A DNA stretch of 64,000 nt from the NCBI RefSeq assembly GCF_040183065.1, contig NC_091124.1, positions 95,436,501-95,500,500 of the forward strand, given 5' to 3'. Position numbers and translations under genes: made by a program. Source of the DNA: Periplaneta americana. Taxonomy: Eukaryota > Arthropoda > Insecta > Blattodea > Blattidae. Under the pieces are notes generated by a model that had not been told where the DNA came from, made no database searches, and saw only the letters and a list, made by a program, of their open reading frames with translations. Each line of letters opens with the position of its first letter. Position 1 is the stretch's first letter. Below, piece by piece: positions 24,275 through 34,529 of this stretch.

Positions 24275-25685
24275 ATGTTTGCATGTAAGTTGATGTATGT
24301 AATTAATTTACAGTGCTGTGTTTGTGTAGAAATAAAAATTTGATTGCTATTTCAATTAATTGCTGTAATTGATAAGGTATATTGAGTCCTTTGGCCCTAC
24401 CTTCCTACCAGCGCACGTCGAAAATGTATAATTTTGATTGATTTTATACATTAATAGATTTGTGTAATTTAAAGATTTGTTTTTCTCTTGTCATTAATTA
24501 ATCTGAAATTTGAAAATTCTTTCACTTGAAGAACTCATTGAAAATATCGCTTAATTGTTGATTTGACCGACAATAATTGAAGGGGTTTTTTTTAAACAAC
24601 TATAGTGCAACAAAGACATAAATTTTCATGAGAAACCAAAAACTATCTGGAATGGGTGTTGTTGACACTTCAAGTATGAAATTTATCATACCATTTCTTA
24701 AGTTGTGGAAACTTGGGTAAACTGAGTACATTTATAACTTAAATTGCCTCATAGAAATATATGCTGGCGCCAGCGTTTTTGGCGTGGTCTTAGAGTATAG
24801 TGCCCAGTTTGTGAGCATGTTGCTAGTGCAGCTGAGAACTGTACCACTTCCTATACACGTCACATCAGCCATTTGCCAAACACAGTTGCCAGACTGACTA
24901 CGGTAAAGGTAAGACACTAGCACTTAACGTTCCCATTACTTATTTCACACGTCAAAAACGGTGATGCGGATTGTAACTGTGGTCAATGCAATTGAATGTT
25001 TTACTTTCGCTGGCAGAGTTAAGGCCAAAACTCAACCAGCCTTAAGCAATACAATAGTGGTAGCAGTAGTAGGTCCTTTCACTCCTTGGTGGAGCATAGG
25101 GCATCAATGAGAAATCTCCATCGGACACGATTGGCAGCAATAGCTTTGACCTCATTCCACACTCTTCCAGTACTTTCAACTTCTTTTCTCACAGAGCTCC
25201 TTCATGTGCCTCTTGGACGTCCCACTGTTCGGGCTCCTTGGGGATTTCACTCTAATGCCTTTCAATAAACAATACAATAGAGATACATATTTCAAATTAT
25301 GCTTATTTACAATTCACTAAAGATTCTCCAGCAATATTTTTCAGTTATATTTTAACGAATAGTACATGTTTATTTAATCTGAGATAAATAGTATACGAAA
25401 AAGGAAGAACTTAATTTATGAAATACTGTAATTCATTTAAGTCTATATGCAATATATAAATAATTATAATTAAGTTGGGTAGCTATGGTGGTTTTAAGAA
25501 CAAATACTCAGTTCTAGCTGAAGTATGTCTCTCCTTTCTTTATTGTATTCTGTTTCTTTTTCTCCTGTTGCTTATGTTTCTTTTTAAATAATCTAGTTGA
25601 TACAGCTTCGTTAAATAGCCAACTAAAAAAATAACATGAAACTTTCTCGTTTAAGATAAATGATTAAAAGAAAAATAAAAACTTC
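24275..25685. other. No gene seen; unknown repeat-like stretch 25050-25270
   Basis: Mostly AT-rich. The segment at 25070-25265 (ctttcactccttggtggagc, catgtgcctcttggacgtcc) is richer in G+C than its surroundings and looks like part of a dispersed repeat, possibly a non-LTR 3' region on the minus strand. I could not place it. Confidence 0.4.
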
Positions 25686-25757
25686 GGGCTCGTCCGGGAT
25701 TTGAACCCGGGACCTCTCGCACCCTAAGCGAGAATCATACCCCTAGACCAACGAGCC
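25686..25757 (-). tRNA. tRNA-Pro (AGG)
   Basis: The minus strand folds as a standard 72-nt cytosolic tRNA. The acceptor stem GGCTCGT pairs with ACGAGCC. The D-arm region is TGGTCTAGGGGTATGA, the anticodon arm is TCTCGCTTAGGGTGCGAGA with anticodon AGG, and the T-arm is CCCGGGTTCAAATCCCGG with an intact B box. No CCA is encoded and there is no intron, as expected for a nuclear gene. All stems pair fully, so it is probably functional rather than a SINE head, which would carry a body and tail. No tail repeat follows. Confidence 0.95.
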
Positions 25758-25993
25758 AACTTAACAGTTTATGTCTCAATACTTTAGCACTTATCAGGCA
25801 TAATACAGACCAACATTAAGTAAGTATATTAACTGTGTCGCCTGTAGAAGCTGGCCTGAGAGCCCCGAGGTACGGTTGTAATTGCACCAGCACACGAATG
25901 CAATGACTTCCAGTCGTACTCAAAGCGGTGAGACCGTGTTGTGTAATTAAAAGATAAATATTGTGAAACGGAACTGAAACTTAATAGCTTATA

Positions 25994-26677
25994 CAGAGTG
26001 AGTCAGTTGGAAAGGGACATGATTTGAAGGATGATAATATTGGTGATTCTGAACAAAAAAAAGTTTATATGAACATATGTCCTCTTCTTAATGGTTTCGG
26101 AGAAAATTAATGGAAACAGTGAGGAACGGGAAAAGGGCACATGATAGTAAATTAAAACATTGTTAGGCTTACTTTACGTTCTATTTCTTTACAGAACATT
26201 TTCAAAAAGTTCACCGTCAACTTCAATGCACTTTGCAGCTCTTGTAGACAGCTGCTGTGCTGCTGATCTGAGCTGATTCGGACATTCCTTTACTTTAACA
26301 CAAGCATGTAAAATGCGAGCCAGAAGTTCCTCCCTTGTTTCCACTTTGCACTTATAAACTTCGCTCTTAAGCTAACCCCAAACACAGTAATCCAATGGAG
26401 TATAATCGGGTGACCTCGGTGGCCAAGAAGTGACTCCACCGCGACCGATCCAACGCCCAGGATACTTTAATTGATCCTACAACAAACTAATGCCGTTTTG
26501 TTTGCGTCCGCATGTGAGTGCTGATGAAGGACATGAGACTGACGCCCGTTATAGTCAAACAGCTGCATATCAGATACTGTTAAGAACAGGGTATATGTTT
26601 ATATAAACTTTTTTATTCAGAATTATCAATATTATCACCTCTCTCACTATGTACCTTTCCTCCTGGCTCGCACTGTA
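25994..26677. mobile_element. Deleted mariner-type transposon, TA target, about 105-bp TIRs
   Basis: The left end cagagtgagtcagttggaaa and the reverse complement of the right end (cagtgcgagccaggaggaaa) start inverted arms about 105 bp long. They share gatgataatattg, gattctgaa, and agtttatatraacatat. TA is present at 25992-25993 and 26678-26679. The interior retains only the 3' part of a transposase on the minus strand, so the element is an internal-deletion derivative. Confidence 0.88.
26195..26428 (-). pseudogene. Mariner-type transposase C-terminus, broken
   Basis: Minus-strand reading gives WPPRSPDYTPLDYCVWG, a stop, then LKSEVYKCKVETREELLARI and a tail ending DGELFENVL before a stop. The SPDYTPLDY block carries the third catalytic Asp of D,D(34-39)D transposases. 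The first two catalytic positions are deleted and one internal stop is present. Confidence 0.88.
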
Positions 26678-26882
26678 TATAGTTGTCGCTGTGATTTAGT
26701 TCTCTACCGGCAAGCTTTGTGTTCTACATATCCGTTTTGCACGCATCAATTTTCGCAATGTGAAGCGCTGTTGTCATGTTCTTGTTGTAAAGATTATCCC
26801 TAGTTACAACCATATTTTTATATCGACATCAATACGAGTACACTGATTTCTACCACTTCTATCCACAGTGAATCAATTTTTG

Positions 26883-27084
26883 AAGGGGAGTCTGTACTTC
26901 CATCCCATCAATGTAGAGCAGAGTAATAAAAGATAAGGAGCGTAATATTAGCCTGTTACATACAATAATACTTGAAGAATAACCCCTAAAAATTTCAAAT
27001 GTGTATCTTATGTAAGTCCTGAGAAAAGTGCACCTAAATTAGATGAAATTTACATTGCTGGGATAGGCAGTACAGACTCCCCTT
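26883..27084. mobile_element. MITE with aaggggagtctgtact ends
   Basis: About 200 bp. The left aaggggagtctgtacttcc...tcccatcaatgta is inverted at 27050-27084 (agtacagactcccctt with tgggata, tacattgctg). The right end is followed by TTAA-like sequence (ccccttaag) and the left is preceded by tg, so a piggyBac-like TTAA target is possible but only one side shows it. Confidence 0.7.
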
Positions 27085-27680
27085 AAGCTATAAGAATACA
27101 TTTAATTAAAATCGGAATTAAAATAATTATTACTAACTTTTTTTGTCGTCATCCATTAAGTGATGCTATGACAGCGTTGTTTTGTCCTCCACTTGGAGTT
27201 GACATGGACATGTCATTTGAAAATGCTAACGCATCACTGATGGATATATGTTACGGCGTCTTGTGATTGGAGCAGTATCACTAAACAGCATTTTATCTTA
27301 AAGTATTTTATCTTCAAATTAAAGCGTGCGCTTTGAAAGCGGCTGGGTAGCGGAATTTGGCGAAAACTCAGACGTATCGGAACGTAGCAACTTCTTAGTT
27401 TCAATCCCTTTTTTATAATTTTTTTCTGTAGAAAATATTTTCGAAAAATGAGTAGGCCTACGTTTCTTCGAACATTGGAAAGTTAGCTAAACTGTTTTTG
27501 GTGTTGCCTCATGGAAAAGTAGGAGGATACGAGTAATAGAAAGTGTTTTTATTATGATAGGCGATATAAAACAAAAATGAGAAATGGCTTAGGTGAAGCT
27601 AGATTTACTAATAAAAAAGTACCTGTTTGACCTATCCATTCACTAATGATCATGTCAATGAATTTGGTAGAAGTACAGAC

Positions 27681-27801
27681 CGATTATTTAGTCCTGACAG
27701 CTCAGCGACGCGAAAGAGGGGAAATAGTAGGAGCAGCGTAACTTATTGGACTCGCCTGACCCAGGCGCACATTGTCAGTGACTGTCAGGACTAAATAATC
27801 G
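27681..27801. mobile_element. Small MITE with 20-bp perfect TIRs
   Basis: 121 bp. CGATTATTTAGTCCTGACAG at the left is exactly inverted at the right end. The centre (agcgacgcgaaagagggg, gactcgcctgacccaggcg) is GC-richer. No unambiguous target duplication. Confidence 0.8.
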
Positions 27802-29829
27802 TACTATATGTATCAGTCTGAGGAAAGTGAAATCATAACATAGTCCGATGAAGATGAGCTGTATTCTTCAGTTATCGATTTGCATTACTTTTATCCGAAG
27901 TCGTTTAATCAATTTCTCCCAATTTTAAATGTGTTATTTTTTAACAAGTACTGTAGATCAACATAATCAACAACAATGATGACAATATCACAAATAGTGT
28001 TAAAATAGTATAACTTATACCTTCAAGCTTCACTTTCTCTAACAAATACATCATATCTCGCTGTGAGAATTATATTTTGGTTATCTTGCACAATATGATT
28101 ACTTGTGTAGCAGAACGTAGTGGTAATTCGTCAGTGTTGTAGCGACATTTCGACTTTTTGTGTTAGCAGCGCTGTTGGGTGTTAATTTGAACGAGGATAG
28201 TATACCTTATTATGAAAGTGAAGGAAGCTGTAATAAGGTTCATAGCCCCATGGACCATTTTCTGGGAGAACGTAATAAATTCTCCGCAGTTTCTCCCATA
28301 TCCGCAGAATTTCGTGGAGAAATTTATTCTGAACAATAATGGTGGTAAACATGTTTATTTTAATAAATGTTATGGCATATTTATCTATTAAACATATTCG
28401 TTGTTGACTGTCATTGATAAGTACTGCAAAATATTAAATAGCAGAATTGAATTTACCTGTAATAAGTGAAGGAGTGAAAGTAAAGTCGGTGAAGTTTGCT
28501 TATGTCCCAGGCTCTGGAGAAAATTGTTAAAATTCCTTGAAAATGCGTAGAATTTATACAGTAGTATCCTACTGGAAATTGGATATGATCCTGGGAGAGC
28601 TGTATGCCCACTCAATCTGTCCCAAATACGAACTTAACTTATATACCAAATTCGTCGTGCGTGAATGAAAAAGATGACCATTTTGTCTGATTGCGACGGT
28701 GTTTTCAGTGTCGCCAACACCTCTCACATAATACTACACACCTAATCTAACCTAACCTAACCTCTCACATAATGTTACACACCTAATCTAACCTAACCTA
28801 ACCTGTCACATAATACACACCTAATCTAACCTAGCCTAACCTGTCACATAATACTACACATCTGTAGTAAAATTCCTCACGTTTAGTATCATTCTGTTTG
28901 AAAATGTAGCACGCCTTGGTATACGTGTCAAGAACCATCTGGTGGAAGAGGTGGAAAGTGTTTTGTCTTCACTCTTCATAATTACATTTAGTTCGTTAAC
29001 CGTGCGTTCTGTGAATTAATCAATGTATCAATGCAGTGATAATTCCATATAACTGTCTATGCAGTAAAAATTGAAAAATGTTGTGGCTGTGATAAAAATG
29101 TTGAAAATTAATTTATAGCGTCACATTGACAGTGAAAAAAGTGTGCAATATTCGTTCAGTGAGCGGTGGACACTCTACCTTGTCCGCAAAAACTTTTAAT
29201 GAAAATAATTTGAAAAGAAAATAGAGAAAAAAAAACATGAGATAGAATGGGCAGACGTGAAAAATTGCCTACGATGCCTGGATATTCAATCAGCACTTCG
29301 AGTTCCACTGAAGAAAAACAAAGTTAGGGCGTCAGAGACTTATTTCCATACGTAAAAAAAGGATAGCCGTTTGTGTTATGAGTCTCTTCTCCAAGTTTCT
29401 GAGGCTACGGAAAATTAAGAGTAGAGTGAAAGTTATGACAGAGAAGAGGAGGGAAATCATGGGAAAATAAGGATGTGAAACGAACAAAAAATTTTCCTAC
29501 CTGGTTAGGAAACAAATTTTACTAATCAACATGTTCATGATATGCTACCTTGTTCGATAAACATCTTAAAATATTCACGATTCGTTATTTTATTTTGAAA
29601 ATATTTTTTAACTTTCCGAAATGTTCATGATTTGCCATTTTCTTTGGAAAATATCTTAAGATCTAAAGAAAAGTTAAAGACTGTCATTAATAATATTATT
29701 ATTATGTGTTACTTCAAAAAATAGAAATAATCTTTATAAAAATTACACACTGCTTATTTTTACTTTTGAATGTTAGGTGCGTTCTCCGCAAAAGGATCCA
29801 TAACATGCACCATTTTTATTCATTATCCT
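27802..29829. other. No gene seen apart from the short repeat at 28719-28858
   Basis: Short frames only; none has a motif I recognise. Confidence 0.45.
28719..28858. repeat. About 40-bp tandem repeat containing CCTAA tracts
   Basis: Three and a half units of roughly 38-43 bp: ctctcacataatactacaca followed by cctaatctaacctaacctaa. Each unit holds two to three consecutive CCTAA motifs, the insect telomere repeat. Confidence 0.85.
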
Positions 29830-30088
29830 TTAACCCTTCAGTACTCGCGTGGATTACAATAGTAATCCACTGATATTTAATCCTGTATTACGTCACCGCC
29901 TGCAGCACTGCGTAGCTGAGCGTCAATGCAATTTCTCGTCACAGTCTAAGTGAGGCATTACTGGTGTTTAGACGTATTTGTCGCAACGCTTTGGAAAGTT
30001 ATACGGAGTTTTATCAAGTTATACGCAGTTTTTCCGAGTGGATTACCATTGTAATCCACGCGAGTACTGACGTCAGTTTCTTGCTCAG

Positions 30089-30178
30089 GTAAGTGTAATA
30101 GTTTTTATATGGTTATGAGTGATGCAATGCAGGAACTTTATGAAAAAAGTGTGTGATATCGTTCCATCCTCTTTGTAG
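30089..30178 (+). other. Predicted 5'-UTR intron of the piggyBac transposase gene
   Basis: A strong donor (CAG|GTAAGTG at 30086-30095) and an acceptor (pyrimidine-rich ctctttgtag ending at 30178) bracket a 90-base segment. That segment contains three upstream ATGs that would otherwise precede the transposase start. Splicing would place the start ATG nine bases into exon 2. Inferred from consensus sites only. Confidence 0.55.
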
Positions 30179-30187
30179 TTGGCTCCA

Positions 30188-31951
30188 ATGGGTACGGAAA
30201 ATACAAGCAATATTTGCAAGTGGCTAGATGAAGATCTGGATGTTGGCATTGAAAATGAAAGTGATGATGAAAGCAACAAAGAAGATCTTTTGAATGAAGT
30301 TCACGATTCTAATTCAGAACAAGACAATGAGGAGGAGGATGATGATTATGGTGATGGTGATGAAAGACTAATGTCTATAAATGATGGAAACTGCTATACG
30401 GGAAGAGACAACACTACAATTTGGCAGGAAGAACCAGTATCTCTACGAGGGAGAAGAAGAGCACAAAATATAGTGATTCATTTACCGGGCCCTAAAAGAG
30501 CTGCAAAAAATGCGCGGACACACACAGAGTGTTTTGACTGCTTTATTGATCAGACAATAATCAATGTAATAGTAAGGTGTACTAATATTTATATTGAAAA
30601 AGTGAAGCGTAATTACGGACTTGACAGGGATTGCAAATTAACAAATGACGTTGAAATTCGAGCACTCTTAGGTATTTTGTATCTTGCCGGTGCTTTGAAA
30701 TCGGGAAGACTGAACGTAAGAGAACTATGGGATAAAAATGGAACAGGTATAGAGTCAATTTACCTGACTATGACCTACAATAGATTCCAATTTTTGTTAC
30801 GATGTCTACGCTTTGATAACATTCATGACAGGCAGGAAAGGAAAGAAATTGATAAACTGGCTGCTGTACGTGAAGTGTTCGAGTTATTTGTTCAGAATTC
30901 ACAAAGGTGCTACATTCCAAGCGAATATGTAACTATAGACGAGCAGTTGGTTGCATTCAGAGGACGATGTCCCATGAAAGTGTATATACCTACTAAACCA
31001 GCAAAATATGGGATCAAAATTTTTGCTATGGTGGATGTGAAAACATATTACACTCATAACTTGGAAATTTATGCTGGTATTCAACCAGATGGTCCATTTC
31101 ACCAAAGTAACAGTGCACATGCAGTGGTGAAGAGGCTGGTTCATCCCATCAAAGGAACAGGAAGAAATGTGACCACCGATAACTGGTTCACGAGCATACC
31201 TCTGTGTTTAGATCTTCTAGAAAATGACAAAATTACACTTGTAGGAACCTTGAAAAAAAACAAAAGAGAAATCCCTCCTCATTTCACAACTACTCAAGAC
31301 AAGGAAGTTAACAGTACATTGTTTGGATTCAATGAAAACTGCACAATTATTTCGTATGTACCAAAGAAAAACAAAACAGTGTTAGCATTATCAACCATGC
31401 ATTATGATAAGGCAATGGATGAGGAAACAGGAGGAAGCCAGAAGCCTGAAATAATATCTTTTTATAATAGAACTAAATGTGTTGTGGATGTCCTGGACCA
31501 GTTATGCTCAGCCTATGATTTAAGCAGAAATTCACGCCGCTGGCCTCTGACTATTTTCTTTGACTTACTAAACATAGCAGGTGTCAATGCTCTTGTTGTT
31601 TATTCTGCAAACAAACAAAAAATTCTACGGAAAAACTTCCTAAAAACCCTTGCTCTGGACCTAATGAAGCCACTAATTTCCGAGCGTATCACCCAACAGA
31701 CAATTCCAAGAGAAATAAAGAGAAGAGGAGAGCAACTGTTAGGCATTCCACAAACAGGTCAAGAAGAAGGAACACGGCCAGAAGGTATTGGTAGGTGCTA
31801 CATGTGTGGTAGAACAAGAAACAAGAGCACAAGACAATCTTGTTCCCAGTGCTTGAAGAGAATTTGTCCTACTCATTCAGATGTAATTTGTTTGAACTGT
31901 GTAGAAGAAATGCATAGGCCTACTCAGATAATTGAATCAGATGTAGATTAG
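30188..31951 (+). CDS. piggyBac-family transposase
   Basis: 587 codons from the ATG at 30188. The frame is open nine bases further upstream, but only to a TTG directly after a predicted splice acceptor, so this ATG is the natural start. The protein excises and reinserts the surrounding element at TTAA. An acidic Glu/Asp-rich N-terminus (about residues 15-60) precedes the DDE_Tnp_1_7-like core. The triad is D251 (in TIDEQLVAFRGRCP), D331 (in VTTDNWFTS) and D434 (in VVDVLDQ, with D437 also conserved). The spacing of about 80 and 103 residues agrees with classical piggyBac (268/346/447). The C-terminus (537-571) is a Cys-rich zinc-binding domain (C-X2-C...C-X2-C...C-X2-H...C-X2-C). There is no internal stop or frameshift. 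It acts in the nucleus. It could be a domesticated gene, but flanking TIRs and TTAA argue for a transposon. Confidence 0.97.
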   Translation: MGTENTSNICKWLDEDLDVGIENESDDESNKEDLLNEVHDSNSEQDNEEEDDDYGDGDERLMSINDGNCYTGRDNTTIWQEEPVSLRGRRRAQNIVIHLPGPKRAAKNARTHTECFDCFIDQTIINVIVRCTNIYIEKVKRNYGLDRDCKLTNDVEIRALLGILYLAGALKSGRLNVRELWDKNGTGIESIYLTMTYNRFQFLLRCLRFDNIHDRQERKEIDKLAAVREVFELFVQNSQRCYIPSEYVTIDEQLVAFRGRCPMKVYIPTKPAKYGIKIFAMVDVKTYYTHNLEIYAGIQPDGPFHQSNSAHAVVKRLVHPIKGTGRNVTTDNWFTSIPLCLDLLENDKITLVGTLKKNKREIPPHFTTTQDKEVNSTLFGFNENCTIISYVPKKNKTVLALSTMHYDKAMDEETGGSQKPEIISFYNRTKCVVDVLDQLCSAYDLSRNSRRWPLTIFFDLLNIAGVNALVVYSANKQKILRKNFLKTLALDLMKPLISERITQQTIPREIKRRGEQLLGIPQTGQEEGTRPEGIGRCYMCGRTRNKSTRQSCSQCLKRICPTHSDVICLNCVEEMHRPTQIIESDVD

Positions 31952-32591
31952 ACTCACGTGTGTAAAGTGTGAAATGCAAACATAAACATGAAAGTGCATC
32001 AATATCCTTCTTACAATACACAAAAACATCTGTAAAATATTACAAGTGAAGTGAGAATGATTGTTACATCCCTGAATTTTTTCATTGCTACACCCCTGAG
32101 TGAGGTATTCGGTTATCAAATATGACGTAAGTAAGGTCAGCAGTAGTGAACTTGCGTTTCCCGTGGGAGAGATTAAGAGAGATCAAGAGTTCAGATGACC
32201 TTCAAACATCGAGTGAGCAACAATGCTAGATAACCTACATAATTATGATGATAGTGAACTAACTCATAACTATGATGCAACAATAAATTATGACTCAAAG
32301 ACACGACCAGTGTTGAAATATTATGCAAACATGTCACTTGAATGCAATTTGTGTACTATCAATTTCATTATTAATATTTATATTTAATACGTTCCGTTAT
32401 GCGTACCATATCTATTCTTATTACTGTAATAACTGAAAACAATATATTTCTTAACATTTAAATCTAATTCCAATGTTTAAACCTTGTCTGTAAACAAAAA
32501 CAAATGTGGATTACCATTGTAATCCAGGTGAGTACTGGCGTTACGGAATTTAACGCGAGTAACGAAGGGTTAAATTATGTAAATAACACAA

Positions 32592-32952
32592 TGTCAACCC
32601 CTGTGGAGTAACGATTAGTGCGCCTGACTGTGAAACGAGCGGGCCCGGGTTCAAATCCTGGTTGGGACAAGTTAACTGGTTGGGTTTCTTTCCGGCGTTT
32701 CACTCAACCGATTGAAGTAGAATTGCTGGGTAACTTTTGGCGTTTGACTTCGGACTGATTTCGCAATCATTAATTCACATATCATCATCATCATCATCAT
32801 CCATACCATAGGCCGGGCGGTGCGGCGTGCTGTACTTGAACAAAAGCGCGGAAATTCGACCACCTAGTCATTCACAGAATAGGAGTGGTAAGCACAATAA
32901 GCCTCAGGCTGTAGTGCAAGCCTTCGGGTCTCTCCTCCATAAAAGATAAAAA
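32592..32952 (+). mobile_element. tRNA-derived composite SINE (family B head, long tail)
   Basis: Head cccctgtggagtaacgatta and B-box gggttcaaatcctgg, followed by a diverged family B body (ttgctgggtaacttttggcg). After a (CATCAT)n run at 32782-32799 the body changes to gccgggcggtgcggcgtgct and ends ccttcgggtctctcctccat. It starts 19 bp outside the piggyBac TTAA. Confidence 0.82.
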
Positions 32953-33028
32953 AAAACTAACATAATGCTTCCTCTCCAGCAATTTTCCGTTCATTGGTTA
33001 TTGCACTGCTATCAAAAATTCAACTCTA

Positions 33029-33630
33029 CTGGGTGTTCAGTTCAAAATGTGTCATGGCTCGCTGTATGTCGTCATGTGGCTAGCCGATGAGCCTAGAGAA
33101 TTCAATCTTCCTACACTTCCGCAGAGGCGTATTACCTAAATGCGAGAGAAGTTGCCTAGCAAGCACGGAGTTCATTCTGAAGATTACTTACCGATACGTA
33201 GGGTAACGCCAGTAGTGGCAAGAATGTGAACTGTTTGGAAACACGTACTGAAGTGAGTTTTTTTCTTACTGTCGGGATATGGGGAGAGGGTTAAGACGAT
33301 TACTTACGTATTTGTTAACTTGGACGGTCAACATGGACACGGAGCATTTTGATTTGTGTTGTGGAATGTTGCCGTACGCAATCGATGATAACAAATACCC
33401 TGCGTACGACTTGCCCGCGCAAAACACAGTTCGAAAGAGGTTATGGTAGCACACAGACTTTACAGACCGCCATCTGTTGCTACGACATTCAAGTTATACC
33501 GTACACGTTCTCAAGTTCAGATTGAACGCCTTGATTAATAGGCAACTTCTCTGACATAAAAGCTGAAACTCGCTTCAAATCGCTGACTCACAACAGTGAT
33601 GTCATGACGCACTTTGAAATGAACACCCAG
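33029..33630. mobile_element. Non-autonomous TIR element, TA target, tgggtgttca ends
   Basis: 602 bp. The left end ctgggtgttcagttcaaaat and the reverse complement of the right end (ctgggtgttcatttcaaagt) are about 85% identical over 29 bases, continuing ...gtcatg. An inner block gagaagttgcct is also inverted. TA flanks both ends (33027-33028, 33631-33632). The interior has no transposase motif. Confidence 0.88.
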
Positions 33631-33894
33631 TAGTATCTCAGAACAGCATTTTGGAGTTATAGGTCCTTATTGCAGCTTCTACCTCAATTGAGATTGTACT
33701 CGAAGCATGATCCATTTCCGAAAACACTTCTAAATATCGAAGTTCGACTGCATTTTCATTTTCTGTAACGGTTTACGTTTTGAAAATTAATTCCTAAACG
33801 TAGGCTATGATTCTGTTGAAATTGTAATTAATTTCAGAGAAAACTTTAGTATCGGTTGTTTTGTTCTATTTTTTCCATTTATGTTACAAGAAAC

Positions 33895-34190
33895 ATATCA
33901 CAGCCATAACCAAACTGCACAACAATTTAACCTACGCAGAACAATCAGAAACTCCAATCACAACAACAGCAGCATAGACACCGACATGTAAATATTACGC
34001 ATCCAAAACCAGAACCTTGACACTCTAGAACAATATGAAATTTACAAACACACAAAAACACACCCTCAGCACATCCTCAACATCCAACTCAATTTCAAAA
34101 CACACACCTTTTTCGACACAATCATGAATACACTCCCACCAAAACAGGAAACTGGAAGTTTACTCGGGACCTTCACTAGCCTTTGAACAA
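33895..34190 (+). pseudogene. Penelope-like element C-terminal fragment
   Basis: The frame reads ILRIQNQNLDTLEQYEIYKH then TKTHPQHILNIQLNFKTHTF and DTIMNTLPP, with one upstream stop. The 'LEQYEIY...HILN.QLNF.THTLFD' block is typical of the extreme C-terminus of Penelope-like retroelements, downstream of their GIY-YIG endonuclease. Neither the reverse transcriptase nor the GIY-YIG part is present. The noncoding tail (ctagtcagccaggtaattgc, gcctaaaacgttaata) follows. Recognition is from memory. Confidence 0.65.
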
Positions 34191-34529
34191 TGAAGGATAA
34201 CACATCGAAACTAGTCAGCCAGGTAATTGCCTAAAACGTTAATACAGTAAAGAATTTGTGGAGTTAATCAGTGATAATGACTTTATTCAGAAAATCTGTA
34301 TTTAGACACAATACAAGCTGCTACTGCAAATACACGTTCTGCCACCGTCCAGTTAGCTTTAATATAATATCCTACAATCACAGGAGAAATGGCATGTTTT
34401 GAAGGTCGCATAGCAACCAATATTTTCTCCAAAGCACAAAATTGCTAGAAACGGTAGTGTTTTGAAAAAACGTCACATTCTACTAAAACACTTTGTGTAG
34501 ACATATATATTTCTGGGAAGATGATTCAT

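Larger units (their letters stand above)
29834..32569 (+). mobile_element. Structurally intact piggyBac element, TTAA target
   Basis: 2,736 bp between TTAA at 29830-29833 and TTAA at 32570-32573. Both ends start CCCTTCrkTACTCGCG (right end in reverse complement). A palindromic block (GTGGATTAC, two or three bases, then GTAATCCAC) lies just inside the left end at about 29850. It recurs at 30038-30060 and near the right end at about 32505, giving the asymmetric internal repeats that piggyBac transposases bind. The only gene is the transposase at 30188-31951. Ends, target duplication and ORF are all undamaged, so insertion is recent and activity is plausible. Confidence 0.95.
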
